From Nelumbo lutea (taxonomy: Eukaryota > Streptophyta > Magnoliopsida > Proteales > Nelumbonaceae): DNA of 64,000 nucleotides. A program made the translations under genes and the position numbers. This document shows, in pieces, positions 19,222 to 31,501 of this stretch. The notes below the pieces were generated by a model, which did not search any database, was not told where the DNA came from, and saw nothing but the letters and a program-made list of their open reading frames with translations. The stretch's first letter is position 1, and every line of letters begins with the position of its first letter. The stretch spans positions 4,834,728-4,898,727 of the forward strand of contig JAKGHH010000008.1 in assembly GCA_022828595.1 (NCBI GenBank), given 5' to 3'.

Positions 19222-19879
19222 TGATGGTGCGCAATCCGGCCGGTCCTAGCTGTCAACGATCTTGCCTTTGGCTGGAGCAGAAGGTGCCTGAAACGGGGAA
19301 GAAAGCGAGTATCTCTGGAGAGGGACCCGGTAAGAGTGCTCCGAAGCTCAAGTTAGTATCCTCAAAGGCAAGATAATAAACCAGATGTTGCAAAGTTCAC
19401 ATACCTCCTCGCTGGGGGGAAGAGAGACTTTTATAACCACTTCGTGCACTCACTCCCAAGCTCCTGTCAGGTTGGGTATCATCACCTCTACACTTCTGCC
19501 AGTTCGGGTGTCATCACCTCTGCTGGGGCAGACAACCGCCACTGCTCTCTTTGTCGGAGCCATCTCTATGACTGGAGGTGGCGGTGGCAGGTGGCCGTTG
19601 AAGTGCGGTTGTCAAGCGTCAAATCCTAAGTCAGTCAAGTGTGCCGCCTCAGGATACGAACTCCTTTGGTGTCAGGTACGGTTGTTTAGTTCGACGGCCT
19701 GGAGCCGAAGTGCTGGAGTGGTGTGCGAGGTGAAGTCTTGAGTTCGGGTAGAGGTGTGGCCCGATCTACCTTGGGGCGGGCCAGCTCGGGATTCACGCCT
19801 CGAACGTACTACTGTGCTGAACTATTGTTTCTGCCACGTATTGGATGGTCAAAAGGTTGGGCCAAATCTTCCTTGATCG
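19222..19879 (-). repeat. 5' LTR of element A
   Basis: Homologous to 9791-10519, with a deletion of about 97 bp and an extra stretch of about 20 bp near its plus-strand start. The outer end has decayed from CCTTCATCA to CCTTGATCG, so the exact boundary is uncertain by a few bases. A TATAAAAG box is readable on the minus strand near 19429-19435. Confidence 0.88.
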
Positions 19880-22000
19880 TTTAATGATCTTAATCGAACT
19901 TAGCTCATAATTGAACTTAAATATATGAATTTTTGAGTTGAATAGAATTCAAGCTTTAAGTCTCTAACTCAAATCATTAACTATCGTGCCCATTTGAAAA
20001 TTTGAGATCTTTCGTGTGATGGATCCTATGTCAACACTCATAAGTTATGCTTGGTAAAACCTGAAAAAAAAGACCAAAATAGTTATTTATCATCAAAATT
20101 CAGAAATAGGACTTTTAGCCGAAGCTTTTTAAGTGGTTTCACACTTGCACCAAAAAAGTTCAGTGAAAGCAACTCAATCAAAGATGACCTACAGTGTCAA
20201 TCATTTGAAGGACTGTTGGTCAATGCCTATTTAAAACACAGCCTTTGGTTTTTAGAGATGGGATCCTCATGGGCAGCCTTTAAGTTATATTTGGTGAAAA
20301 AATTGGAGAGCCCATATCAACTGCCAGTAGGGGTGACTACCTTTCACGAGATATTCAAATTTGATTCGTGACGAGTTCGGTTTGGTTCGTTTTAAACTGA
20401 ATTTTGAGCTGATTTGAATCTCATATATAAGCTCGTTTGTTAATTGATCCGAATTTGAGCTGAACCGAGTTTAAATTTGTGAGTTATGAATCGAATCGAG
20501 TCCGAACAGCTTTTAGGCATAATGCCAACCAGGTGATTGATAAGATCTCTTGTTAAATGTAGCCGATACTTGGGATCAAATCATGACCCCCACTGTATAG
20601 CCCTTTAGAAGATATCAAACTAAAAGGGACTATCTGCTTCGGCCTCTTTGAATAGAGCGCCTCAAAGCAGCTCAACCAATTTAACTGAACTTTTGGCTCA
20701 GCTTCCCCAAAAGGGCCCTCAGCCATTTGAAGTTCTTTGAATAGAATGCTTCAAGACAGCTGAACCAGCTGAATCAGCTGAATGGTTAATACATAACTTT
20801 ACCTTCTCTTATTTTTAAGATTTGAATAAGAAAAACCATAACCTGTTTCGGGAAAATGTTTTAACGACTATTAGAATGAAATTCACGTATTAATTCATTT
20901 GTTTAAAAAATGGTCTGTTTCTTTTTATCAATTCAAGCTTAACCCAATACATCTCGATTTGTGCTTCGGCTTGAGCATTTGAATTTTGTTGTCCAATTTC
21001 CAGGTAGGATAGATTGATAATATCATAAAACGTTGGACATGCTCAGATTGGATTGTACTATATGAGGCCTCAACCCAAGCCCAACCTGAATTTAGTTTAG
21101 GCCCAAGATTTTTTGTCCAAATCCAATATGATATCTGAAAAATCAGTCAAACCAAACTTGTGCAAAAACTGTAATTGAACTAGTCTGGACTCGGGTTAGG
21201 CCCATCCAAATTCCACCTCTAACTTTTTTTGTCTCAAATTCTTTTAACAAAGCATAAGCATGTACCTGACATGGGTCCCTACTAGTAAAATTTATTAATT
21301 TGAACTACTATTTGCTTTTCAAGCTTGCACATGCCTAAAGAATATGCTTAAGATACTATAAAAAAAAAGGTATGATTCTGATTCCCTATGCCAAACAAGG
21401 TTAGTGCAGGAAAGTCTTTACACCAATTTTCCCTATTTCTGAAGTTATATCCAGTAAGTCTTAAATATGGCACAAACCCCATTTTCGTGTTGTTTCATTC
21501 TACATAAATAACACTTAACCTTCTAAAATCAAATTGTACAAAACCCATATCCAAATGGATAAATGACTAACTAAAAAAAATAATGACGAAAAAAAAATGA
21601 AAAAAATTGCCTTCATACAAAAATATAAAATTAAAGAAAAATGTTTACAAAGAAAGATTTTGTTTCACATTTCCTAATTGTAAGTGAAAATTTAGAAATT
21701 CTCATGTAAGTGATTTTCCCTTTTTTATAATACAAGGAATACTATTCATTTCAATAGTCTTTCAAATAGGATATTAGGATGTTCTTCATTCTCCTTGACC
21801 TTGTTGTATCCATTGGCTAACTGGGGCAGTTCTCCATCTTGAATTGTTTCTTGTTGCAATTTAATGAAAAGTGAGTCTACGAACATTATTTTACAAGTCA
21901 ATATTTGCTTTGGCCTCCACCACCATTTTGCATGTGCCACTCATCTAGTTTTTTCAAAATAAAATACATTTTTGGGTGTATAGTGTTCTCTTAAATTTAT
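19880..22000. other. AT-rich intergenic DNA with two orphan hAT-like ends
   Basis: No gene is supported. A left hAT-like terminus (TAGGGGTGACTACC) is at 20328, followed by the GAGTTCGGTTTGGTTCG type of repeat. A right terminus (AAATTCCACCTCTA, reading TAGAGGTGG on the minus strand) ends at 21221 after an AACCCAAGCCCAACC stretch. I could not pair either with a partner end. The small minus-strand frame at 21746-21940 matches nothing I recognise. Confidence 0.45.
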
Positions 22001-22300
22001 AGGGTCCGTTTGGTTAGCAGTTGGAATCAAAATCGAAATCTATCAGAATCGGTATCAGAATGATTCATTCCTATAATTTGTTTGGTTCAAACAGGAATGA
22101 GAATGGAAATTGAAATCAACAAGAATAGGATTTCATTCCCTAGGGAGGGGCAGGGAATGGTCATTCCCTCAAATGGGGGAATGCCATTTCAGCAGAAATG
22201 GAAATAGAATTCCAATTCCATCCAACCAAATAATTAGAATCAAAATAGCCCATTCCGATTCTAATTCCAGACCCCTATTCCCATCAACCAAACAGGGCCT
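22001..22300. mobile_element. MITE candidate, about 300 bp
   Basis: Terminal inverted repeats AGGGTCCGTTTGGTT (left) and, read on the minus strand, AGGCCCTGTTTGGTT (right). The interior is full of GGAATG/CATTCC words and forms a partial fold-back. Termini of this GGGxCxGTTTGG type are common in plant Tourist/Harbinger and some hAT MITEs. The flanks (TTTAT and TAGTT) do not settle which. Confidence 0.6.
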
Positions 22301-22543
22301 TAGTTTTGAAAACATGATTTTACTCTTAGTGCTCTACTTTCATGTTTAATGAAATAATATTAATTCGGATATAGATTTTGGTTGAATGGATATCAATTTA
22401 ACTGTGGCTTAATATAATAAGAAATAGGAGCTTTAAAGTTGCACTTAGGAAATTTTCTCTTTAAAAATATCTTTCTATTGGTTGTTGGTTGTTGTTTGAT
22501 ATTATAGATTGCAGATTAAGGGGGGTTAAGGAGTGGGAATAAA

Positions 22544-22828
22544 GGTTTTAAAAATTGGACCGGACACGGAACTGTTTTGCCCATCGGTTCTTGGGTCAAA
22601 TAGTCCAACCGTTAGATTCGAACAAATGGCCCATTTTGATTTTAAAAAATAAATGCAACCAAAACCATTCTTTAAGTCAATGGGTTGACAATTCAATTGC
22701 CCGAATCAATGAATTGCTGACCAATTCCACAGCTTTTGGCTTGGGAACAGTTTTAGGGTGAAACGGAACCGGTTACTTGACCAGTTCCTGATTCAACCGG
22801 TTCGACCATCCAATCAGGTTTGAAAACC
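22544..22828. mobile_element. MITE candidate, 285 bp
   Basis: The left end GGTTTTAAAAATTGG and the right end (GGTTTTCAAACCTGATTGG on the minus strand) form imperfect inverted repeats. The interior carries GGACCGG/CCGGTT words near each end. A target duplication is not clear. No coding potential. Confidence 0.45.
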
Positions 22829-24168
22829 ATGGTGGGGAGAGAGCATGATGTATGTGAGGTTTTTGATTAACACCTCCATACTCGATGGACAATGTGAATG
22901 TGGTCAACAAATGCTTGGGCCTGGAAAATGATTAAGAGAGGGTCAAAATCCTTCTACTTGAAGATTTTCATGTTGTGAGACCAGCAATTAGACCACATGA
23001 CATGACCACCACCCATGCAATAAAATGGCACTCCTATCCGGCCGTTCAGCATCACTTTTTTCACCATTCTTCAATCCATTCACTGACGCCCTTCTAAAAA
23101 TGATAATGTCATCATCGAAAAATATTCCTAATACATGGTGGAAATGTGGTGTGGGACATTATTGGGGCAGTCTCATAGGGGGCTGATTCGGTCTCGTCTT
23201 ATAAGGTCTCCACTTTCAGACATAGGCAATGGCATGGATTTTACTTCACCTGCAACATAAAAGGGGCTATGAAGGTGTTATTTTATGTATGTATAGGCTT
23301 TCTGTGATGGGTCTCAACTTTCTTTGGGGCCTTTAACAGTGGTGTGTTCATTGCAGGGGCCTTTAACGCCTCTTACAGGATCAGCTGCACCACCACCATT
23401 TCATTCCCTGAGCTTTTCATTCAATTAGGAAGATAAAAAACTAAATGCGATATCTTTAAGTCGATGGATATACGCACTCTTTCACTGAGTAGTTCAGATT
23501 TCAGAACACATCCCAAAGTCCTAAGCCTTCTGAAATGGAGTTCTAGGATTACGAAGCATTATCCAACATTTCCTTTCTGTGAATAAGAACGAAGGGTAAA
23601 ATAATCATTTTTTACCTTTTTCTTAAAGGATACACGCATTGTCAATTGTTAGAAAAATTAGGGGTATTTCAAATAATTTTTCAAACATAATAAGTTTTAG
23701 CCCATTTTCTAAACAAAGGAGTAAGTTAAATATTTTGCCCTAAAATCAAAATAAGTTTTGGAACCCATATTGCTGCTAAATCTGAACTCTGTTAAATTTT
23801 AGTTGGATTTCCTGTCAATAAAACATGTTCCAACACTCTACCAACTTAATTGATACCACATATCTCACTATAAAACTTGGGCCCACTATAAAAGTGGGAC
23901 CTACCATGTATCATATGTGCGGTGTCAAATGATGTTGGTAGGGTGTTGGAACTTATTTTGTTGATAGGTGATCTAGACTTATTAAATTTAAGTTTCAAAA
24001 ATAAAAGGTGGTGTGGCAGTTTCCTATTGATGGTTCTATCCCCTGGGATGGAAACAAACGATGCAAGCTCCTAGACTCCGACCCTGATGATTTATAAGCC
24101 TCAATGTCAAACACTACCGTCTTCCCCTATCATTCGCACAAGTAGGGAAAATCACTAAAGGTCTGGTT
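22829..24168. other. Intergenic spacer, no gene seen
   Basis: AT-rich DNA without motif-bearing frames. Short inverted-repeat words (for example ACTATAAAACTTGGGCCCACTATAAAAGTGGG near 23870-23905, seen as two near-copies of ACTATAAAA) suggest more decayed repeats, but no element boundary can be drawn. Confidence 0.4.
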
Positions 24169-24479
24169 TAGGGGTGGCAAATGGGTGGGTTGGGTAATGA
24201 ATACCAACCCACTAGTATTGACCCATCAACCCACCCTGACCCATCATCAATCCCTATTAAAGGGTCATAACTCACCCATATTAATCCATTTGACCCATTC
24301 ATATTGGTTCTTAACCACCCTCACCCATACTAACCCACCTATAATCACCTATAAATATAAAAGTGGGTCAAGATGGCTTGTATACCCGAAATAATAACTT
24401 TTGAGAGAATAATCTCTCTCAAGAGCGCCACATGAGAAAAACGAGTCAGGTAAACCCATATATCTGAAAACGCAAAGAT

Positions 24480-24830
24480 TTTAAGTAAATGCAGAAAATA
24501 GTAGAAAATTGCAGAAAATGCAAAAAAAAAAAAAAAAACTAAAAATTTGTAGGCATTTCAAAAAAGTATAAAAAATACCAAAAAATTATAAAAAATGCAA
24601 AAAATACTAAAAATTGTAGAAAATTCAAAATTTTTGTAGAAAAAGCAAAAAATATGCAAAAAAAATACTAGGAAATTGTAGAAAATGCAAACATTATGCA
24701 TTAAAGCACCAAAAAAATATAGAAGATGCAGAAAATACAAGAAAATGTAAAAAAATACCAAAAAATAGCAAAGATGCAAAAAAATACGAAAAATTACAGA
24801 AAATGCAAAAAATGCATGACTTTTATAAAA
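24480..24830. repeat. Degenerate A-rich minisatellite
   Basis: About a dozen imperfect units built from ATGCAAAAAATACxAAAAA and TTGTAGAAAATGC. The minus-strand frame here is Phe/Tyr-rich low complexity and not a credible protein. Confidence 0.75.
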
Positions 24831-25140
24831 GGGCTTTTATAAAAGTATTTCTATAAAAGTTTATAAAGGTGCTTTTATGCTTTCATAAAGTACTTTTGTA
24901 AGTGTTTTATGCCTTCATAAAAGTGCTTTTGTGTAAAGGTGCTTTCATAAAGGTACTTTTAAGAAAGTGTTTTTATACTTTCATAGGAATGTTTTCATAA
25001 AAGTACTTTCATAAAGTGTTTTCATGTAAAAGTACTTTTATAAAAGTGCTTTCGTGTCAAAGTACTTTTGTAAAAGTCTTTTTCATAAAATTACTTTATA
25101 AAATTTCTTTTATAGAAATGCTTTTGTGTAAAATTGCATG
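24831..25140. repeat. Degenerate minisatellite of AAAAGTGCTTTTAT/AAAGTACTTT units
   Basis: Repeated short palindromic words (AAAAGTACTTTT, AAAGTGCTTT, CTTTTATAAAAG) for about 310 bp, with unit spacing near 12 and 24 bp. Every unit is partly self-complementary, so the tract can fold into many small hairpins. Confidence 0.75.
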
Positions 25141-25375
25141 TAAACACGAAAGTTAATAAAATCTATTTTATTTCACTTTTAATGTCAAACTGAAATGTGG
25201 CATGGTGGATTGGAATTGTAATGAGATATAGATGCGTTAGGAGGTTTGAGTTCGAGTTACTTCAACTGCTGCATTTTTTGAGATTTGGTAAGTATAGATA
25301 GACTTGAGCCCATCCTGAACCTAATGGGTACCCTCAACCAAACCCACCCTGACCCTTTTCCACTGACCCTCATAG

Positions 25376-25977
25376 TAGAGGTGTAAATCGAGTTGTGCCA
25401 CCCATGGCCCAGCACGAATTTGGACCGATACAACACGACAACCTGCGGGCCGTGCCAGGCCCGAAATGATGGTCAGTGCCATGCTAGACCTAGGGTTTTA
25501 GGTCCACGGGCTAGGCTGGCACAGCACGATCGAGCGGGTCGGCATGGCTCAGCCCGAAGCATGGCCCACATATTATTTATGTATATTTATATAATATTAT
25601 CTAAATTATAATTATATAATAATATATAACATATAATATATTAATACAATAAATTTTTTATTTTATTATACTAGTTTATTTAATTATTGTATATATAAGC
25701 AATTGTATACACAAAATTCATATAAAAATTAAAATTTTAAGATTTTTTGTCATTTTTTTAAATAAATAGCTTTGACCTGATGCACGGCCCTACCTGGCTC
25801 AAATGGGCTAGCCTGGCTTGTGGCACGAAACGGCATGGCATGGGCCCGCAAAGGCTTGGGCCATGCCGAGCCGACCCCCAAATTTTTCACCAGGGAGGGT
25901 GACACTGCTCGTGACGGCCCACGGGCTAGCATAGCAGGCCCACACTTTATGCGGGCTTGGCATGCTTTACACTTCTA
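25376..25977. mobile_element. Inner hAT-like element nested in the outer one, 602 bp
   Basis: TIRs TAGAGGTGTAAA (25376-25387) and, on the minus strand, TAGAAGTGTAAA (right, 25966-25977). Flanking 8-mers CCTCATAG and TCTCATGG match at 6 of 8. The ends are GC-rich, with many GGCCC/GGGCC and GCACG words in opposite orientation, and the centre (25565-25770) is very AT-rich. Removing it joins the two halves of the outer element cleanly. Confidence 0.7.
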
Positions 25978-26075
25978 TCTCATGGGTTACTCCACTCATA
26001 TTGACCCACCAATAAATTGGATAGGTATGGATGGGTCAAATGGGTTGGGTCAAGATTGCCAACTCTACTCTGGTT

Positions 26076-26521
26076 GAGAGGAGTTGAGTAGTTGTAGAAA
26101 ATAGGGAGACATGGTAACATCTATTCTTGCAGACGAAGAGGTACAACTCCCATTATCATCGTACAACTAGCGTATGGTGTTTCTCCTATGATTTGGAAGG
26201 AACATGGAAATAGTGGGTATTTTGATCACCATTAGTGATTCTTGACTGCTTCTTCCAATGCGCTTTTTCCTTCTAAATCCAAGAATCCAATTCCTTCTAC
26301 ATAGGCCATTTCCCTCTCAAGGTCTCTAGCCCCAAAGTCCTGTTGCTGAAATAGAGATAACCTCATGTTTTAGACGAAGTGATGTTGCCTCTTACTATTC
26401 CCAATGATACATAGCATGTTTTAATGTATGCCACTTGGAGGTTTGGGTTTTAAAGCACCAATCTTGGTTGGTTATTTTATCTAATGTTATATCTTAAATT
26501 TAGTCATAACGGTTAATTCAA
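26076..26521. other. Short spacer, no gene seen
   Basis: About 450 bp between the outer hAT-like element and the copia LTR. No motif-bearing frame or repeat structure is seen. Confidence 0.4.
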
Positions 26522-26754
26522 TCTTAAATTAGGAGAGAGAGAGAGAAGAAAGATGTTTGGCGAGCAGAACAAAGTTTGGTAGCACTAGATTATATTATTA
26601 TATATAGGGCGAGCACAATTAAAAGGGAAAAGACCCTTATGCTCTTCCTATAGTTAAAATATGAAAACAATGATAAAAAAACTATTTTAAATAGACCAAA
26701 CAGACCCTAACTAAATAGAATAAAAGCATAAATGTAAAGTAAATTATTCCAACA
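26522..26754 (-). repeat. 3' LTR of the copia element
   Basis: Aligns with 31502-31781 over AAAGATGTTxGxC..., GATTATATTATT and the terminal TATTCCAACA. It is shorter by about 45 bp near its plus-strand start, where the partner has an A/G-rich insert or this copy a deletion. Confidence 0.85.
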
Positions 26755-26763
26755 CTCCCCTTA
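26755..26763 (-). other. Polypurine tract of the copia element
   Basis: TAAGGGGAG on the minus strand, immediately upstream of the 3' LTR start TGTTGGAATA. Confidence 0.8.
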
Positions 26764-26815
26764 AAGTTGGGACATAGATGTCAATCATACCCAATTTGTC
26801 ACACAAATTGTTATT

Positions 26816-29800
26816 CTATACATGATGAAAGCCCTTGGTGAAATGTTTGCAATTGTTCTTCTGAGTTGATACATAGAGTGCATAATTATTTGCTTTAAAG
26901 TTTTTTTCTAATAAAATGCTTGTCAACTTCAATATGTTTTGTTCTATCATGAAGGACTGGGTTAGCAACAATGTTGATAGCAACTTTGTTTTCATAATAG
27001 AGTAACATGGGGTTGTTAATTGCAAAACCCAGTTCACCTAAGATGTTTTTCATCCACATGATTGTAGCAACTCCATGAGATACAACTTTGTATTTTGCTT
27101 CAGCACTAGACCTAGCCACCACACTTTGCTTCTTACTTCTCCAAGTGATTAAGTTTCCTTCCACAAAGGTACAATACCCACTGTTAGACTTTTTGTCATC
27201 GATTGCTCTTGCCCAATCAGCATTGGTATACACTTCAACCATCAAATGCCTTTGTTTCTGGTATATCAAACCTGGTTTTGTGAACTTCTTGAGGTGTCTA
27301 AGGATCCTTTCGGTAACTTCAAAGTTAGTTGTCTTAGGATTAAGTACGAATTGACTAAGGACACCCACTACAAGTTTCTAAAACTTCTTCACATATTTCA
27401 AAACCTCCCTTGATTATCTCCCGACTGATGGTTAGATTTAATGGTGAATCAATTGGCTGCACCCTTAGCCTATATCCTCTAATAGATCTAATATATATTT
27501 CCTTTGGGAGATAAAGATGCCCTTTTGAGAACGAGTGACTTCAATCTCAAGGAAATAATGTAAGGGTCCTGGATCTTTCACCTCAAATTGAGTAGCTAAG
27601 AATTTTTTTAGCTTATGTATTTCAGTCTTTTAGTTTCTTGTGACCACTATGTCATCAACATACACAATTAAAGCTACAACGTTTCCTTCACCTTTCTTCA
27701 CAAACAAAATATGACCTGACTAGCATTGTTTGAAACCCATATAGTGTACGGTTATGTGAAACTTACTAATTAGGTATGAGATGACTGTTTTAATCCATAT
27801 AATGATTTTTTTTAATGTGCACACCTTCTGCTCATTGCCTTTGACACAAAAACCTAGAGGCTCAGCCATCTATACCTCCTCCTCTAGGTTACTATTCAAG
27901 AATGCATTTTAATGTCAAACTGGTGAAATTCCCAATCAAGATTAACTGCCAGTAAAGGGAGAATTCTGATAGAATTCATCTTTGCTACTAGACCAAAGGT
28001 CTTTGCATAGTCTACTTCATATACCTATGTAAACCCTTTTGCCACCAATCGAGTTTTGTACCTTTCCACCATACCATCAGCCCTATGCTTCATTATGAAC
28101 ATCCACTTGCATCCCATTGGTTCTTTTCCTTCAGAAAAATTCATCAATTCGCATATGTTATTTTGTGCAAGGCATTAATTTCTTACTTCATTGCATTTGT
28201 CCATTCAGGTTTGGATAAGGCTTATGTCGCATTCTTAGGAATAGAAACAATGTTAATGGAGGAATGAAACACACGACTTGAATGTGAGATATGGAGACAC
28301 AAAGTGAGAGATATGATGATTAGTAGCATAGAATCTAACACCATTTTTCTTAGCAATATGAAAATTAAGATCATCAATAACAGGGGGATCAATATCAAGA
28401 GGTTCAGGCATATCAATGGGAACAAGTGTACCTAGATGATGATGAGTATCTGCCTATGGAGAGTCTGATGATGTTGGTTGCATAGTTTTAGGTTCCATGG
28501 CTCTTGAACTTTATTGGCTCTTATGACAATGAAGAAAGATATGGGATGGAGGAGGGCTAGGAAGAGGAGGTAATTTACCTATGTGTGCTTCTCCTCAACC
28601 CTACTCTCCCCCTAAGGAGAAATTGAGAAAAAAACGTTGACTTTCAAAGAAGGAAACATCCATGTAGACATAGTACTTGCATGAAGTAGGATCATAGCAT
28701 TAGTAGCCATTTTAAGATAAAGGGTAGCCAAGAAAAATATAAGAAATGACATGAGGATTGAGCTTACCACGAGTAGGGGACAAGCCATGAACAAAACAAC
28801 GGCACCCAAAGACACACATTGGAATAGGAGATAAAGGAGCCACAGGAAATAACAATTGATGTAGGGCCTTATACTCTAGTAACTGAGATGGCATACTATT
28901 GATGATATATGCAACACACATAATGGCATCCATCCAAAAACATTTCAAAACATTCATATGGAGTAATAACCCACGAGCCACTTTGAGAAATGACGATTTT
29001 TTCTTTCAGCGACATAGTTTTGATAGGTGTTTTAGCATAAGAGCTCCAATGAAGAGATCCACACGAAGCAAAAAATTCCGTGAGATCACTGTGAAAGTAC
29101 TCATTTGCATTGTATAGCTGGAAAATATAAATATCATCTTGGAATTTAGTAAAAATCACGTGTTGAAAATCTTTCACAATCTTTGGCACTTCATCTTTAG
29201 ATCACATAAGAACATAAAATGAAAATAGACAAATATGAAATACTTATATCCAATCTCAAAAGATAGAGTAACAGGGCCCTAAACATCAAAACAAACAAAT
29301 ACGAAATAAAAATTCAGATCTTTTATTTCTTAAAGGAAAAGAATTTCTATAATGTTTGCTCAATTGACATGTCTAACACTATAACTCACTAACTAACAAA
29401 GATTTAAATAACTCTGGAAACATAAGTTTTAATGACTCAAAAGAAAGATGACTATGCTATAAGTAGGTATGACTCTTACTAAATGAATTTAAGGACTCTG
29501 TAACCACAAGACAAGCTTTATCCTAAAACACACATGAAGAAGGAAAGAAGGTAACTGAACAATTCAATGAGTGAGTAATACTGCTAACAAAAAGTAAATT
29601 GATAAGTAATTTAAGTACATATAACACATTAGAGAGGATAAGACCGAAAGGAAGGGATATGGTTTGTTGACCAACTATCATGGAGAATGATCCATTAGCC
29701 AATCTCACCTTATCTCTCCCAAAGAGGAGGTTATATGCATGAAATAAAGTTGACTTACTAATCATGTAGTTTGGGGCTCCAAAGTCAATTATTCAGAGGG

Positions 29801-31440
29801 AATCAGATGTATGAGATGAGAGATGGAAAGTAGTGGTAATGTTACTTGATGTAGACGCAAAGGAGGTCAAAGGAGTAGGACTAGAATCCATCTGGTGAAA
29901 TGTCTTACCATATAACTCCAGATGGTCATGAAAAGAGTTGATAATCCCTTCGTTGGGGTCAGAACTAGAGTGTCGCTCCTAAGGTACCATGGAACTAATC
30001 TCTTGAGATGCCACATTTGCTGAATTATATTTCTTCTGATTCTATTGGGTTGACTTCTTGCTCAATTCTTGAGCCCATTTAGGCTTGCCATGAAGTTCTC
30101 AACATGTGTCTCTAGTGTGTTTTCTCTTTGAATAGTGAGTGCACCAAAGTTTTTCCTTGTCGCCCACTCTCTTTTGTGAATCACCCTTCTTATAAGAGCC
30201 TTTGAATTTGTACTTCCTCAAACCGACTCCCCCTTTGTACAATTCATCATACTTTTTTTACTATCTTCAGATTGAACTAAGGCATAAAACTTCCTGAATT
30301 GAGGGTAAGTCCTTCTCAATATTTATACCCTAACAGACTCATATGTAAGATTCAACCCCAAAAGAAAAACAAATATTCGTTGTTGGGAGGCAAGTGATTT
30401 GTTGGCCTTTGCATCTTCATTACACTTCCAATTCACAATTCACATTTTGATATGATCTAGTTCCTTCCATATTGATGTCAGATCTGAGTAGTACATTGAG
30501 AGATTTCTCTCCCCCGCTTGAAAGTGAAGGATTGAACTTGCAGTTGGTATATCTTTGCATAGTGCCTCTTCTCCGAATAGGCAGATTTCACTTGCTCACA
30601 TATTTCACAAGCAGTTTCAGCTCATATAAATGTCTTTCTTACTTGTGGCAGCATGGAAACCAAGAGCCATGACATCACTATACCATTTTCTTGGTTCCAC
30701 CTGTTTTGTTCAACATTTCCAATATTTGGTTCCTTTACTTTACCAATAATATGCCCTATTCCACCCTAGCAATAATGTAGAGTTTAATTCCCCTAGATCA
30801 TTCAAGGTAATTTAATCCATTAAAGGGAATTACAACAATGGAAAAACTCATATCTATCCCCTACTCATCCCATTTTGACCTTTTGAAACCCTAGAAGTTA
30901 TAGAATTCTCAACATGGTTAAAAACACTATTCAATTTCAACACAACATAGGATTTCTCCTGACACCAAAAAAAAGTCCTAGAAACACACCAAAGAAGAAA
31001 TCCACATGCACACACTTCCATTTGGACACAATCTGAACATACCAGTACCGATTCTCCATATATATATATATATGTATGTATGTATATATGTACGTTTAAA
31101 TTGATTTTAGACTTGTATAGAATTAACAGTTCCAACCTACCAATTTTCCAGATTACCTAAGCACATTAACTACCAGGAGAGATCCTCAAAACATTGTAAT
31201 TACACCAAAGCTGGGAAATAACAGGTCATTTGTGTCCTTCAGATATCCCTTTCTCAGGTACAAGATCATGCAATCCAAGAAAAGAGGTCTAAACCTCATA
31301 GTTTTTTCAAACAACATCCAACAGACTTGCTTCATAAAGTTTTCTCTTGGTACACAACCAAAATAAGAGAAAAAGAAAAAAGAAAACTTGTACCAGTCTT
31401 AGGTCAGCTTTTCTGATCTTAGTCTACAAAAGATGGCAAG
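26816..31440 (-). pseudogene. Copia gag-pol, decayed
   Basis: Gag is recognisable between about 30720 and 29990 (WNQENGIVMSWLLVSMLP; EQVKSAYSEKRHYAKIYQLQVQ), with a damaged CCHC knuckle (CTHYSKRKHTRDTC). The protease active site reads DFGA instead of DSGA, and the Trp normally before it is a TGA (near 29795). The pre-integrase segment follows (29523-29765). Integrase traces lie at 28610-29190. The RT has an intact YVDD box (near 27660). RNase H ends the polyprotein (DDKKSNSGYCTF, KKQSVVARSSAEAKY; 27368-26895). There are numerous stops and frameshifts. Only the RT box survives unaltered among the catalytic motifs I checked. Confidence 0.9.
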
Positions 31441-31489
31441 AATAAAGTGGAAAAACCTTGTTCGATATGCTCTCAAACGCAATAGAATC

Positions 31490-31501
31490 GCTTTGATACC
31501 A
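31490..31501 (-). other. Primer binding site of the copia element
   Basis: TGGTATCAAAGC on the minus strand directly after the 5' LTR. This is one base from the TGGTATCAGAGC site complementary to initiator tRNA-Met used by most plant copia elements. Confidence 0.85.

Larger units (their letters stand above)
9791..19879 (-). mobile_element. Element A: degenerate Ty3/gypsy (Tat-like) LTR retrotransposon
   Basis: A full-length element of about 10.1 kb in minus orientation. The right LTR (19222-19879) is its 5' LTR and the left LTR (9791-10519) its 3' LTR. The order on the minus strand is PBS, gag, protease, RT, RNase H, integrase, which is the Ty3/gypsy order. An additional gene antisense to pol lies between integrase and the 3' LTR; this is known in Tat-lineage elements such as maize Grande. 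Many stops and frameshifts and several changed catalytic residues make it non-autonomous. No convincing target duplication is seen: GTTAG lies on the left, and the right LTR end has decayed. Its LTR termini match those of element D and the solo LTR at 41136. Confidence 0.93.
24169..26067. mobile_element. Outer hAT-like non-autonomous element, 1.9 kb
   Basis: Left TIR TAGGGGTGGCAA (24169-24180). The right end reads TAGAGTTGGCAA on the minus strand (26056-26067). Flanking 8-mers GTCTGGTT (24161-24168) and CTCTGGTT (26068-26075) match at 7 of 8, a good hAT-type target duplication. Subterminal GGGTTGGGT / ACCCAACCC words mark both ends. The interior contains two blocks of low-complexity tandem repeats and a second element (25376-25977). 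No transposase frame is seen. Confidence 0.7.

Noticed and set aside
9786..19884. Target site duplication GTTAG / GTTTA for element A
   Set aside because: The right LTR end has decayed, so the flanking bases cannot be placed with confidence.
21746..21940. Minus-strand 64-codon frame as a gene
   Set aside because: Reads protein-like in places but has no identifiable domain, no splice-linked partner and lies in AT-rich spacer.
24558..24779. Phe/Tyr-rich minus-strand frame as a membrane protein
   Set aside because: Produced by the A-rich minisatellite.
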